Below are positions 44,176 to 52,645 of a stretch of DNA of 64,000 nucleotides, piece after piece. The notes below the pieces were generated by a model that saw only the letters and a program-made list of their open reading frames with translations, searched no databases and had not been told where the DNA came from. The stretch lies in assembly GCA_017549365.1 (NCBI GenBank), contig JAFYUZ010000016.1:20055-84054 (forward strand), given 5' to 3'. A program made the translations under genes and the position numbers. This DNA comes from Clostridia bacterium. GTDB taxonomy: Bacteria; Bacillota; Clostridia; Oscillospirales; CAG-382. Position 1 is the first letter of the stretch, and each line of letters begins with the position of its first letter.

Positions 44176-45669
44176 ATGAAAAAAAGAGTTATTGCGCTTT
44201 TGCTTTCTTTTCTGACACTTTCTTTTTGTGCCTTTTCGTGTACGAAAAGCGATGGGACTGTCAGCAACGATGAAGGACAGGACATTGAAGATCCCATACC
44301 CGAGGGAGATATCTTTCCCCCCGAATCAGAAAACGAAGACAGGTCCGAAAACGAAAAAGACGGCTTGCCCAGAACCGCCGCCTTTGACAATATTCCCTCC
44401 GTCGATTACGGCGGACGCGAATTTGTGATTCTTGCCACCGAGCCGCAGTTTGCCGATTCTGTCGACGGCAAAGGCATTGTGGGCGCCGAGCTTTACAAAA
44501 GAAATCGCGCCATAGAGGAAAAATTCAACATAAAGATCGTGTGTAAGAGCGCGGATCAGAATTCTGTCAAACCCGCCTTGCAGGGCGCAAACGAAGAAAA
44601 CCCTCTGCCCGATCTTATCTATGCTCCGCAGGACACCATATCCTCCTGCGCAGGCTCGGGACTTTTGATGAATATCTACTCTCTGCCGTATTTTGATTAC
44701 AAAAGCGAGCATTGCGATCCCGCGCTTCTCTCGTCACTCTCCCAAAGCGACACCACCTACGGTGTTTACGGCGATGCGGCGTATGACGAGCGCTCTGCCT
44801 GGTGCGTTTTTTACAACAAGGATATTTTAAGCTATCTCGGTTTTGCCGATCCGTACGCCCTTGTTGAAAACAACACCTGGACGTGGGATATGTTTCTTGC
44901 CATATCGGAAGGTGCTCTTCTTGACCTTGACAAAAACGGCAGAATGCAGGCGGCAAAGGACAGATACGGATATTCCTCGTCAATGAACACATCTTCGTTT
45001 GCAAACGCCGTGTTTGCCTCTTTTGGCAAAAAGTTTTTCTCGGTGGACGAGGAAGGCTTCCTCAAAATGGATTTTGATATTTCCAAAGAAGACGATTATA
45101 TTTCCGTCATCCGCAACATCTGCGTATCGCACAAGGCAAAATATCCTGCCTCCGACCCCGGAGCTTTGGCGCTTGATGCTTTTAACGAGGGAAGACTTGC
45201 CTTTTTCTGCGAAAAGCTTTCGTTGGCATCCACCCTTGCATACAGCCCCGTGAACTGGGGAATTTTGCCCATGCCGAAAAGATGGGCAAGCGACGATGGT
45301 TACAAATCGTGGGTCGATTCTTCGGTGTGCGGCTATGCCGTGCCCCAGGGAGCGGCGGATTCCGCCCTTTCGGGACGGGTGCTTGATGCCATCTGTGCCT
45401 ACGAGGAATCATACGGTGCGGATATCGTAGATCTTTCGTGGACCTACTATTACCTGCGCGACAACGACTCGGTTCTTGCCATGCGCGATGCGATAAACGG
45501 TGCGATTTATGATGTTGCCTATGCTTTTGGCGAGGGAATGGCAGACTTTTCGATGGTTTCCTATGACCTTTTGCAATCGGTTATGGAAAAGAACGTTAAG
45601 TTTTCAAATCTGTACGATCAGAGTGTAAAGCCTTTTTCGGCGTTTGTCAGACAAAAATTCGTACATTAA
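44176..45669 (+). CDS. Extracellular solute-binding lipoprotein
   Basis: 497 residues, starting 3 nt after rpiB without a clear ribosome site, so translation may be coupled. The signal peptide ends in a lipobox FCAFSC near residue 21. A low-complexity acidic linker follows, and then a periplasmic-binding-protein fold: FNIKIVCKSADQ, NPLPDLIYAPQDTISSCAGSG, YGVYGDAAYDERSAWCVFYN and NTWTWDMFLAISEGALL. It resembles the sugar- or peptide-binding proteins of ABC importers. No permease or ATPase partner is adjacent, so it may serve a transporter elsewhere. Substrate unknown. Confidence 0.8.
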   Translation: MKKRVIALLLSFLTLSFCAFSCTKSDGTVSNDEGQDIEDPIPEGDIFPPESENEDRSENEKDGLPRTAAFDNIPSVDYGGREFVILATEPQFADSVDGKGIVGAELYKRNRAIEEKFNIKIVCKSADQNSVKPALQGANEENPLPDLIYAPQDTISSCAGSGLLMNIYSLPYFDYKSEHCDPALLSSLSQSDTTYGVYGDAAYDERSAWCVFYNKDILSYLGFADPYALVENNTWTWDMFLAISEGALLDLDKNGRMQAAKDRYGYSSSMNTSSFANAVFASFGKKFFSVDEEGFLKMDFDISKEDDYISVIRNICVSHKAKYPASDPGALALDAFNEGRLAFFCEKLSLASTLAYSPVNWGILPMPKRWASDDGYKSWVDSSVCGYAVPQGAADSALSGRVLDAICAYEESYGADIVDLSWTYYYLRDNDSVLAMRDAINGAIYDVAYAFGEGMADFSMVSYDLLQSVMEKNVKFSNLYDQSVKPFSAFVRQKFVH

Positions 45670-45702
45670 AAAACCACCGACATCGGGTGTCCGATGTCGG
45701 TG
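45666..45702 (-). terminator. Terminator of the DUF378 gene
   Basis: CACCGACATCGG, loop GTGT, CCGATGTCGGTG: a perfect 12-bp stem. The T-run (GGTTTTTT) is on the minus strand, so it ends the DUF378 transcript. It may also stop the solute-binding gene weakly. Confidence 0.85.
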
Positions 45703-45720
45703 TTGATACTTCACGGACGG

Positions 45721-45936
45721 TCAATCGATGTGATCGTCGAGAACGTGTTCGCGGCTGCGGAAAAGGAGCGAAATGCACCAGATGCCCGCAAGAGCCACCA
45801 GCGAATAAACAAGACGGCTGAAAAGTGCGTCCTGACCGCCAAATATCCATGCAACGGTGTCAAAGCCAAAAAGGCCGATACCGCCCCAGTTGAGCGCACC
45901 GACAATTGTCAGAATAAGCGCTATTCTGTCAAGCAT
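45721..45936 (-). CDS. DUF378 family small membrane protein
   Basis: 71 residues from ATG 45936 (AGAGGT seven bases upstream). MLDRIALILTIVGALNWGGI, then GLFGFDTVAWIFGG and SRLVYSLVALAGIWCISLLF form two membrane helices with the conserved NWG motif of DUF378. A polar C-terminus follows. Function unknown; the family is widespread in Bacillota. Monocistronic, divergent from trmB. Confidence 0.85.
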   Translation of the reverse strand: MLDRIALILTIVGALNWGGIGLFGFDTVAWIFGGQDALFSRLVYSLVALAGIWCISLLFRSREHVLDDHID

Positions 45937-45970
45937 ATTATTTACCTCTTTGTTTATAAAAAAATACGTT

Positions 45971-46011
45971 TTTTCGGAAAACGGCACACTTTTTTCTGCC
46001 GTGTCCGAAAA
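45971..46011. other. Long bulged hairpin between DUF378 and trmB-MBL
   Basis: TTTTCGGA (45971-45978) pairs with TCCGAAAA (46004-46011), and inside it ACGGCA (45981-45986) pairs with TGCCGT (45997-46002), with a T-rich loop. On the minus strand it is followed by a T-rich stretch. It lies between divergent genes, so its role is unclear. Confidence 0.45.
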
Positions 46012-46099
46012 TAGTTTGTCCGAAGATGCGGCAAATATTCATTTTTACAAAAAAGCAATTTTCAAAAAAGTTTTATTTCGGAAAGGACCGACACAAGCC

Positions 46100-47488
46100 A
46101 TGAGAATGAGAAAAAAGAAGCACACCGACGACAGAATCACAGCCTGCGGTGCGCTGTTGATAGAAGAGCCTTCCTCGATGCCCGGAAAATGGGACGAGCT
46201 TGCACACGGCCGCAAGCTTTGTCTTGAAATCGGATGCGGCAAGGGCACCTTTGTTTGCGAGACCGCAAAAAGAAACCCCGACAAGTTTTTCATTGCCGTC
46301 GAAAAGGTGCGCGACGTCATGGTTATGGCGATGGAAAAGGCAAAAAATGCGGGGCTTGACAACGTGGTTTTTTCGGATATCGATGCCGAAAAGCTTTGCG
46401 AAGTTTTTGCGGAAAACGAGCTTTCCGAGATATATCTGAACTTTTCCGATCCCTGGCCCAAGAAAAAGCACGCCAAAAGACGCCTGACCTTCAGATCTTT
46501 TCTTAATATTTACCGCCACATTCTTTGCGATGACGGCGTGATATATTTCAAGACCGACAACCGTCCTTTGTTTGATTTTTCGTTGGAAGAGATGCACGAT
46601 TCGGCATATAGCCTTTCGGACGTTACCTACGACCTTCACAATTCGCAGTGGGCAAAAGACAACGTTGTCACCGAATACGAAGCGAACTTTTCGGCAAAGG
46701 GTTTTTCCATCAATCGCGTTGTTGCCCGTCCGCTTCCTGTTTTTGAAGAGATAATCGAAAATATTTCCCGTCTTCACGTACCTTTTATGAGCGTTACCAC
46801 CTGCGTTTTTGCCATAAAGAGCGACGACCGACTTGTTATTTTTGATGCGGCAACAACAGAGAGCGATGTTAACGAAAGAATAATTCCCGCCATAAGGCAA
46901 AGGGGTTTTGAACCCACACACATCATTTCGTCCCATCACCACGATGACCATATGGGTGGCGAAGAATTTCTTGCAAAAGAATATCCCGATGCGATCCGTG
47001 CAAAAATGCCGCACGGCGGTTCTGTTGAAATTGGCAAAAAAGCCCTTTGCGACGGCGAAAAAATCACAGAAAACGTTGTGGCGGTGCACCTGCACGGACA
47101 TTCGGATGATGCCATGGCACTGTTTGATACCCGTACAAAAACACTTGTCAGTGCCGACAGTCTTCAGCTTTGGGGCATCGGAATATACGGCACGGGCATT
47201 TGCAGTGCAAAAGAGTATCTTAAATCAATTCAAAAAGTTCGCGATCTTGATCCCGAAAACATCATTGCTTCTCATGAATATGCACCGCTTGGCAGCTGTG
47301 CTTTTGGAAAAGAAGCGGTTAAAAAATACCTCGACGAGTGCGAAAAGTACATTTTTGTGCTGAAAGAATACGCCGAAAAGCACAAGGAACTTTCTTTTGA
47401 AGATATAGCAAAAAATTACAAGGCCGAAAACCCAGAAGTCCCGACTGTTTCGGCATACACCTTTGAAACCTGCACAAAGGATATTTGA
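46100..47488 (+). CDS. trmB: tRNA (guanine-N7)-methyltransferase TrmB fused to an MBL-fold hydrolase domain
   Basis: 462 residues from ATG 46100 (GGAAAGGA upstream). Residues 1-215 are TrmB: KLCLEIGCGKGTFVCETAKR is the SAM site, LNFSDPWPKKKHAKRRLTF the signature, and ANFSAKGFSINRVVARP the usual C-terminal end. It methylates G46 of tRNAs. The frame continues without a stop into a complete metallo-beta-lactamase fold: IISSHHHDDHMGGEEFLAKE (HxHxDH zinc motif, here HHHDDH), VAVHLHGHSDDAMALFDT and NIIASHEYAPLG. TrmB alone is normally 210-230 residues, so this is a fusion. A lost stop codon between two adjacent genes or a sequencing slip is the alternative. Confidence 0.85.
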   Translation: MRMRKKKHTDDRITACGALLIEEPSSMPGKWDELAHGRKLCLEIGCGKGTFVCETAKRNPDKFFIAVEKVRDVMVMAMEKAKNAGLDNVVFSDIDAEKLCEVFAENELSEIYLNFSDPWPKKKHAKRRLTFRSFLNIYRHILCDDGVIYFKTDNRPLFDFSLEEMHDSAYSLSDVTYDLHNSQWAKDNVVTEYEANFSAKGFSINRVVARPLPVFEEIIENISRLHVPFMSVTTCVFAIKSDDRLVIFDAATTESDVNERIIPAIRQRGFEPTHIISSHHHDDHMGGEEFLAKEYPDAIRAKMPHGGSVEIGKKALCDGEKITENVVAVHLHGHSDDAMALFDTRTKTLVSADSLQLWGIGIYGTGICSAKEYLKSIQKVRDLDPENIIASHEYAPLGSCAFGKEAVKKYLDECEKYIFVLKEYAEKHKELSFEDIAKNYKAENPEVPTVSAYTFETCTKDI

Positions 47489-47508
47489 ACTACGGAGGCG
47501 AAATTTCA

Positions 47509-48162
47509 ATGACGACAATACTGCTTGTGCGCCACGGTCAGAGTGAGGCAAATCTTACCCGCCGCTTTGCGGGACAATCGCATTTTCCGCTTACCGAGCT
47601 TGGTGTTTTGCAGGCCACAAAAACGGCAGATTATGTTACAAGCAATTACAAGATAGACAAGCTGTATTCCAGCGATCTTTTGCGCGCATACAACACGGCG
47701 TGTCCTATTTCGGAGAAACTCGGTATGTGTCCCATAATCACAGACGTCGGTCTGCGAGAGATACATGCGGGAAAATGGGAAGGGTACAATATTGACGAGC
47801 TTGCCGATATCTTCCCCGAGCAAAGAGCCGTTTGGGCGCAAAACATTGCCGAATGCTGCATTGAAGGGGGCGAAACTGTCCGCGAAATGGCAGAACGCTC
47901 GCGAGAAGCCATACTGCGTATTGCCGCCGAAAACGACGGAAAAACCGTGGCAATGACCTCTCATGCCACGGTGGTCAGAGCTTTTGAAACCTTTGCAAGG
48001 TTTGGAAGCATAGACAGAATGAACGAAGTGAAGTGGCCGACAAACGCATCGGTGAACGTATACAGCTACGAAAACGGAAAAATAACCCCCCTCGGATATT
48101 CGCTCGACGAGCATCTTGGCGAACACAAACAAATAATTGTAATGGAGAACGGAACGAAATGA
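47509..48162 (+). CDS. Histidine phosphatase family protein
   Basis: 217 residues from ATG 47509, preceded by ACGGAGGCG; the frame opens 8 codons earlier. TTILLVRHGQSEANLTRRFA is the RHG phosphohistidine motif, and VGLREIHAGKWEG and MTSHATVVRAF carry the second catalytic Glu and His. Members are phosphoglycerate mutase-like phosphatases. Substrate unknown. It follows the trmB fusion by 20 nt and overlaps the next gene by 4 nt (ATGA). Confidence 0.9.
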   Translation: MTTILLVRHGQSEANLTRRFAGQSHFPLTELGVLQATKTADYVTSNYKIDKLYSSDLLRAYNTACPISEKLGMCPIITDVGLREIHAGKWEGYNIDELADIFPEQRAVWAQNIAECCIEGGETVREMAERSREAILRIAAENDGKTVAMTSHATVVRAFETFARFGSIDRMNEVKWPTNASVNVYSYENGKITPLGYSLDEHLGEHKQIIVMENGTK

Positions 48163-49040
48163 TAAAAGAACTTTGTGAAAAAATCGGTTTTTCCGCCGAA
48201 GACGGCAATTTTTTCGAAGAATGTCTTGCAAAGGTGCTTGCAGACAAAGAATGCACATCGAAATTTTTCGATGCCCACGATGATTATTTCGGAAACGGCG
48301 AAATATATTTTGACACCCTCGGAGAGATCGCCGAAAAGCTTTCTATCCACCGCTTTAGTCTTGACATGACGTTTCTGCTTTATTGCGCGCGGACGCTTCA
48401 TTGCATCTACAAGAACAGAGGCTATGATGACGAAATGTTTTATGATACTGTGCACGATCTTTGGTGCAAAAACAACGAGTGCAAGGAAGTTTTCGGCATC
48501 CGCGGCACTTTCGTTTTCAAGCGCTGGTTCAGACGCTTTTTTCTGAACACTCTTTTCAGCTTTGGTCGTCTCGAGATTGGTGCAGTAAGTTTCCCTCGCG
48601 AGCAGTTTAAGGAAATAAAGCAGGGCGACCGTGTTTTTGATTGCCACATTCCCTCGGGCGGAAGACTTCCCATCGAGGAAGTGTATGCATCCTTGAAAAA
48701 GGCGTATGCTTTCTTCAAAAAAGAGGGTGTTTTGAAGGACGATATTATGATCGTAACCTGCCATTCGTGGATACTTTATCCCGAAACCGTAAAGGTTTTT
48801 GGCGAAAACTCCAATCTTCGCAAATTTGCCGATCTTTTCGATATCGTTTTTGCAGAAGAAGACCCCGAAAACGACAATTTCTGGCGCATTTTCGGTGTTG
48901 AATACAAGGATATCGACAAAGCACCGCAGGATAGCTCGCTGAGAAGAAATCTTGTGGCATATCTTAAAAACGGCGGCAATCTCGGAGACGCCTACGGCGT
49001 GCTTCGGTTTGACGGAGAAAAGATTGTTGGCATAGATTAA
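48159..49040 (+). CDS. Acyltransferase-domain protein (NAT_N/GNAT_C type)
   Basis: 293 residues from ATG 48159, overlapping the phosphatase stop (ATGA). An N-terminal helical domain (MIKELCEKIGFSAEDGNFFE) is followed by GRLEIGAVSFPREQF, HIPSGGRLPIEEVYASLKKA, VTCHSWILYPETVKVFGENS and DSSLRRNLVAYLKNGGNLGD, which resemble the paired N-acyltransferase N domain and GNAT-like C domain described for Clostridia proteins of unknown substrate. No transmembrane segment. Putative acyl-CoA-dependent transfer to an unknown acceptor. Confidence 0.65.
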   Translation: MIKELCEKIGFSAEDGNFFEECLAKVLADKECTSKFFDAHDDYFGNGEIYFDTLGEIAEKLSIHRFSLDMTFLLYCARTLHCIYKNRGYDDEMFYDTVHDLWCKNNECKEVFGIRGTFVFKRWFRRFFLNTLFSFGRLEIGAVSFPREQFKEIKQGDRVFDCHIPSGGRLPIEEVYASLKKAYAFFKKEGVLKDDIMIVTCHSWILYPETVKVFGENSNLRKFADLFDIVFAEEDPENDNFWRIFGVEYKDIDKAPQDSSLRRNLVAYLKNGGNLGDAYGVLRFDGEKIVGID

Positions 49041-49047
49041 GAGTAAC

Positions 49048-49085
49048 AAAAAACAGGGCAGATGATCTATCTGCCCTGTTTTTTA
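49048..49085. terminator. Bidirectional terminator between convergent genes
   Basis: AAACAGGGCAGAT, loop, ATCTGCCCTGTT with T-runs on both strands. It ends the acyltransferase (+) and the aro/pheA operon (-). Confidence 0.9.
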
Positions 49086-50237
49086 TTATTCTGTGCAAAC
49101 CTCTTTGTAAGCTCCAATGAATTTGAAGAAATCCAGCTCGTTTTCAAACTGGGTGAAAAGCTCGAGCATCTTGTCGTTCATGCCGTCGGTGTCTGCCTCG
49201 GCGTAAAACATAAATTCAAAATCTTTGCCGGGAATGGGGCGGCTTTCGATCTTTGTGAGATTGATGCCTGCCATCGAGAAGCGAGAAAGCACGCCCTCAA
49301 GCGAGCCCGACTCGTTTTTGATATTGAACATAAAGGCGGTTTTGGTGATGCCCTCGAAAATTTCGGGTTCTTTTGAGATACAATAGAACATGGTGTAGTT
49401 TACACTGCTGTTCTGCAGGTCTTTTTTCAGCACCGAAAGACCGTATTTTTCGGCGCAGGTGGGCGAGCAGATGGCGGCAATGTCGCGTCTTTCGCTTTCT
49501 GCCACCATTTTTGCCGCAACCGCGGTGTTTTCGCAGGGGATGACCTTGAAATTTTTGTTTTGCGAAAGGAAAATACTGCACTGGCCTATTGCCTGGCGGT
49601 GGGAATATACTTCCTTTATACCCGAAACAGAGGCGCCGTCTTTTGCAAGAAGCGCGTGGTGTATCGGCAATTTTACCGAACGCACCACGTGGCCCTCAAA
49701 TCGCGAAAGCATTTCGTAAACCTCCGAAACACTTCCGTAGATGCTGTTTTCAAAGGGAAGAATGCCGTATTTGCAAAGACCTGCCGAAACGCTCTTGAAA
49801 ACGCTTTCAAAATTTTCAAAATACATCGCCGTAGGCTCTTCGAAAAGAGTTTTGCAGGCAATGCCGGAATATGCCCCCTCAACCCCCTGACAGGCAACCG
49901 CCGCCTCTTTGGGAAAAGGGGTGTTTTTTTGCGCCTTTTCGCGGATGTCCGAGTAAAATTCGTTGATTCCGCAGACCTTTGCCGATTGGCGTGCACGGCT
50001 TATTTCAAATATTCTTTTGTAAAGCCCTGCCACGGCATCCTTGTCGTTTTCTGCGACCTTTTCGGTCAGACGCTCGATTATTTTATCCTCGCGGCTTCTG
50101 TCAAGCACGGCTTTGCCCGTGCTGATCTTGTATTCAGCCACCTCGTCGCAAAGGGCAAGGCGTTTTTTGTAAAGCTCAACTATTTCATCGTCAATGCCGT
50201 TTATCATGCCGCGTATTTTTTCAAGATCAAGCTGCAT
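49086..50237 (-). CDS. pheA: Bifunctional chorismate mutase / prephenate dehydratase
   Basis: 383 residues. Residues 1-90 are a chorismate mutase AroQ domain (KIRGMINGIDDEIVELYKKR, YKISTGKAVLDRSREDKIIE). Residues ~110-290 are prephenate dehydratase (VACQGVEGAYSGIACKTLFE, GILPFENSIYGSV). Residues ~300-383 are an ACT domain with IESRPIPGKDFEFMFYAEAD, whose ESRP motif is the Phe-binding site in feedback-regulated enzymes. The dehydratase motif normally written TRF reads NYTMF, so Thr is kept but Arg is replaced by Met. It makes phenylpyruvate. It is the last gene of the operon, which fits Phe-sensing attenuation at the front. Confidence 0.93.
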   Translation of the reverse strand: MQLDLEKIRGMINGIDDEIVELYKKRLALCDEVAEYKISTGKAVLDRSREDKIIERLTEKVAENDKDAVAGLYKRIFEISRARQSAKVCGINEFYSDIREKAQKNTPFPKEAAVACQGVEGAYSGIACKTLFEEPTAMYFENFESVFKSVSAGLCKYGILPFENSIYGSVSEVYEMLSRFEGHVVRSVKLPIHHALLAKDGASVSGIKEVYSHRQAIGQCSIFLSQNKNFKVIPCENTAVAAKMVAESERRDIAAICSPTCAEKYGLSVLKKDLQNSSVNYTMFYCISKEPEIFEGITKTAFMFNIKNESGSLEGVLSRFSMAGINLTKIESRPIPGKDFEFMFYAEADTDGMNDKMLELFTQFENELDFFKFIGAYKEVCTE

Positions 50238-50263
50238 TTTTTATCACCTTATCTTCGTAATTT

Positions 50264-51340
50264 TCAATTTTGCAAAAGATCGTATATCGCAAAAGCGGCG
50301 GCGGCGCGAACAACCACCGAAGCTCGCGATGCTATGCAGGGGTCGTGTCTGCCCTTGATCTCTATAACGGTGTTTTTGCAGGTTGCAAGATCAACCGTTT
50401 CCTGCGCTTTTGCAATAGACGGGGTGGGTTTTATGGCAACGCGGAAAATAACGGGCATACCCGTTGCCATGCCTGCGCAGATACCGCCCGCATTGTTGGT
50501 TTTTGTGCGGACTTTGCCGTTTTCATCGTAATAATAGCTGTCGTTGTACTGCGAGCCGCGCAATTTGCTGCCCGCAAAGCCTGCACCGAATTCAATGCCT
50601 TTGACGGCGGGAATTCCGAACATCATACGCGATATTACGTTTTCGATGCCGCAAAACATCGGCTCGCCAAGCCCTGTCGGAAGTCCCGTTATCTTACATT
50701 CAATAACGCCGCCGACAGAATCGAGTTGTTCTGATGCTTTTGTGATCGTTTCTATCATTTTCTCGCCCGCTTTTTCGTCGATAACGGGAAAAGCCATGCC
50801 GCCAAGCTTTTCGGCAAGATCTTTTTCGTCCTCGGTGGGCGAGAAGGGGACGTCTTCGACCTCGCCCACAGAATTTACGTGGCACGAAACCGAAACGCCG
50901 ATTTTTTCAAGATTTGAAAGCGCAATTGCTCCTGCAATGCAGATGGGGGCGGTCAATCTTCCCGAAAACTGTCCGCCGCCGCGAAGATCGAAATTTTCGC
51001 CGTAGCGTACGTATGCGGGAAAATCTGCGTGGGAAGGACGGGGTTTTTTGAATATGCCCGAATAATCCGAAGAATGACTGTCGGAATTTCGGATTATGGC
51101 GCAAACAGACGTGCCGACGGTTTTGCCGTCGACGACACCCGACAAAAACTCGACCTTGTCGGGCTCTTTGCGCCTTGTGGCAATTGCAGAGTTGCCGGGG
51201 GCACGAAGCGCCATTATCTTTGCCACGTATTCCTCGTCAACCTGTGTGCCCGAGGGCAGACCGTCGATGGTGACTCCGATGCATGCGGCGTGCGATTGGC
51301 CAAACACGCAAAGCTTTATGTTGTCTCCGAAAGTGTTCAT
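50264..51340 (-). CDS. aroC: Chorismate synthase
   Basis: 358 residues, standard length. VFGQSHAACIGVTIDGLPSG (FMN/EPSP site), PSHADFPAYVRYGENFDLRG, GGGQFSGRLTAPICIAGAIA and the C-terminal RHDPCIASRASVVVRAAAAF are canonical. It converts EPSP to chorismate, needing reduced FMN. Its ATG overlaps the aroA stop (ATGA), with GGAGG inside aroA. Confidence 0.97.
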   Translation of the reverse strand: MNTFGDNIKLCVFGQSHAACIGVTIDGLPSGTQVDEEYVAKIMALRAPGNSAIATRRKEPDKVEFLSGVVDGKTVGTSVCAIIRNSDSHSSDYSGIFKKPRPSHADFPAYVRYGENFDLRGGGQFSGRLTAPICIAGAIALSNLEKIGVSVSCHVNSVGEVEDVPFSPTEDEKDLAEKLGGMAFPVIDEKAGEKMIETITKASEQLDSVGGVIECKITGLPTGLGEPMFCGIENVISRMMFGIPAVKGIEFGAGFAGSKLRGSQYNDSYYYDENGKVRTKTNNAGGICAGMATGMPVIFRVAIKPTPSIAKAQETVDLATCKNTVIEIKGRHDPCIASRASVVVRAAAAFAIYDLLQN

Positions 51341-52635
51341 CGGTTATCCTCCGTAAGAAAAGCGAAGATTTCAAAAAAGTCGGGATAAGATTTTGCCACC
51401 GCCTGCGCGCCGTCAATGACGACCTTGTTTTCGCAGAAAAGTGATGCAATGGCGGCGGACATGGCGATGCGGTGGTCGTTGTGGCTGTTTACACGCCCGC
51501 CCAAAAGAGTACCCGTGCCGCTGATGTGTAGACTGTCACCATCTTCACGGATCTTGCCGCCAAGCGAGCTTATCATATCAATAACGGTTGCCACTCTGTC
51601 GCTTTCCTTAAAGCGCAGGCGGCGGATGTTTGAAATGATGCTGTCGCCCGAAAGGGTTGTTGCCAGCACGCAAAGAACTGGAACAAGATCTGGGTTTTCG
51701 CCTGCATCAAAGCTGAATGGGCGCATTTTTTTGCTTCGCACCACGCTTACCGAATCGGCTTTTTCTTCAATTATTATACCACACGACGAGAGAACGTCAA
51801 GTATTTTTTTGTCGGGTTGAAGGGATGACCGATCAATGCCCGAAACCGAAAAGGGCTCGTCCTTTGCGCCGCAAAGAAAGAAAGCGGCGTTTGACCAATC
51901 GCCGAAGGCGTGCATTTTGTCGTTGATAACGCGGTAATTTCCGCTTGCCGTATACACTTCGCCATTTTTTGCAACGTCGACACCGAATTTTTTCATGGCG
52001 TCTATCGTCATGTCCACGTACCCTGCCGATTCAAGGGGAGTGGTAAGGCGAATTTTGGCGTTTTTGCAAAGGGGAAGAAGAAAAAGTAACCCCGAAAGGT
52101 ATTGCGAGCTTACGTTTCCGCTGATCTCAAAGGTCGCGCCGTCGCAGGGGGTGGCGGTTTTTTCAACCTTTATCGGCATTTTATCGCCCGAAAAAACTGC
52201 ACCAAAGGCAGAAAGACTGCCGCACAGATCAGAAAAAGGACGTTCGGGAAGTTTTCCGACCCCCGTCAGCACCGCGCCGTTTTTGCACAAAAGCGAAACA
52301 AGGGGCAGAATGAAGCGCGCCGTCGAACCGCTTTCGTTGCAAAAGATTTCGGTGTCTTTTTCAAGGCTGTTTTTTATATATTCGGGATCGAGCGGTTTTT
52401 TTATCAAAATCTCGCCGCCATTTGTCTCGATCTGCGCGCCAAGGGCGCGAAAGCATGAGATCGTCGCCTCAATATCCTTTGAAAGGGTAGAGTTGTAGGC
52501 GATCGTACAGGCTCGGTCGGCAAGACACGCGCAAAAGATCAGTCTGTGAAGCTCTGATTTTGATGATATTACCGCCACGTTGCCCCGGAGGTTCGTTTTC
52601 GGGGCAAGTGTTTTTGTTATATTGTTTTGTTCCAT
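51337..52635 (-). CDS. aroA: 3-Phosphoshikimate 1-carboxyvinyltransferase (EPSP synthase)
   Basis: 432 residues. KSELHRLIFCACLADRACTI at the N-terminus (KSxxxR), CNESGSTARFILPLVSLLCK (normally GNSGTTxR; here CNESGSTAR, as in class II-like or divergent enzymes), KESDRVATVIDMISSLGGKI and NSHNDHRIAMSAAIASLFCE (NDHR). It joins shikimate-3-phosphate and phosphoenolpyruvate. The NSGSTAR-type loop may alter glyphosate sensitivity, but this cannot be judged from sequence alone. It lies 10 nt after aroB. Confidence 0.93.
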   Translation of the reverse strand: MEQNNITKTLAPKTNLRGNVAVISSKSELHRLIFCACLADRACTIAYNSTLSKDIEATISCFRALGAQIETNGGEILIKKPLDPEYIKNSLEKDTEIFCNESGSTARFILPLVSLLCKNGAVLTGVGKLPERPFSDLCGSLSAFGAVFSGDKMPIKVEKTATPCDGATFEISGNVSSQYLSGLLFLLPLCKNAKIRLTTPLESAGYVDMTIDAMKKFGVDVAKNGEVYTASGNYRVINDKMHAFGDWSNAAFFLCGAKDEPFSVSGIDRSSLQPDKKILDVLSSCGIIIEEKADSVSVVRSKKMRPFSFDAGENPDLVPVLCVLATTLSGDSIISNIRRLRFKESDRVATVIDMISSLGGKIREDGDSLHISGTGTLLGGRVNSHNDHRIAMSAAIASLFCENKVVIDGAQAVAKSYPDFFEIFAFLTEDNR

Positions 52636-52645
52636 GATGTCTCCG

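Noticed and set aside
45857..46099. 81-codon N-terminal extension of trmB
   Set aside because: It would overlap the antisense DUF378 gene and a hairpin; the TrmB family starts near the ATG at 46100, which has a ribosome site.
48033..48158. 42-codon extension of the acyltransferase gene into the phosphatase gene
   Set aside because: The ATGA overlap at 48159 is a standard coupled start, and the extension is low-complexity and basic, reading the other frame of the phosphatase.
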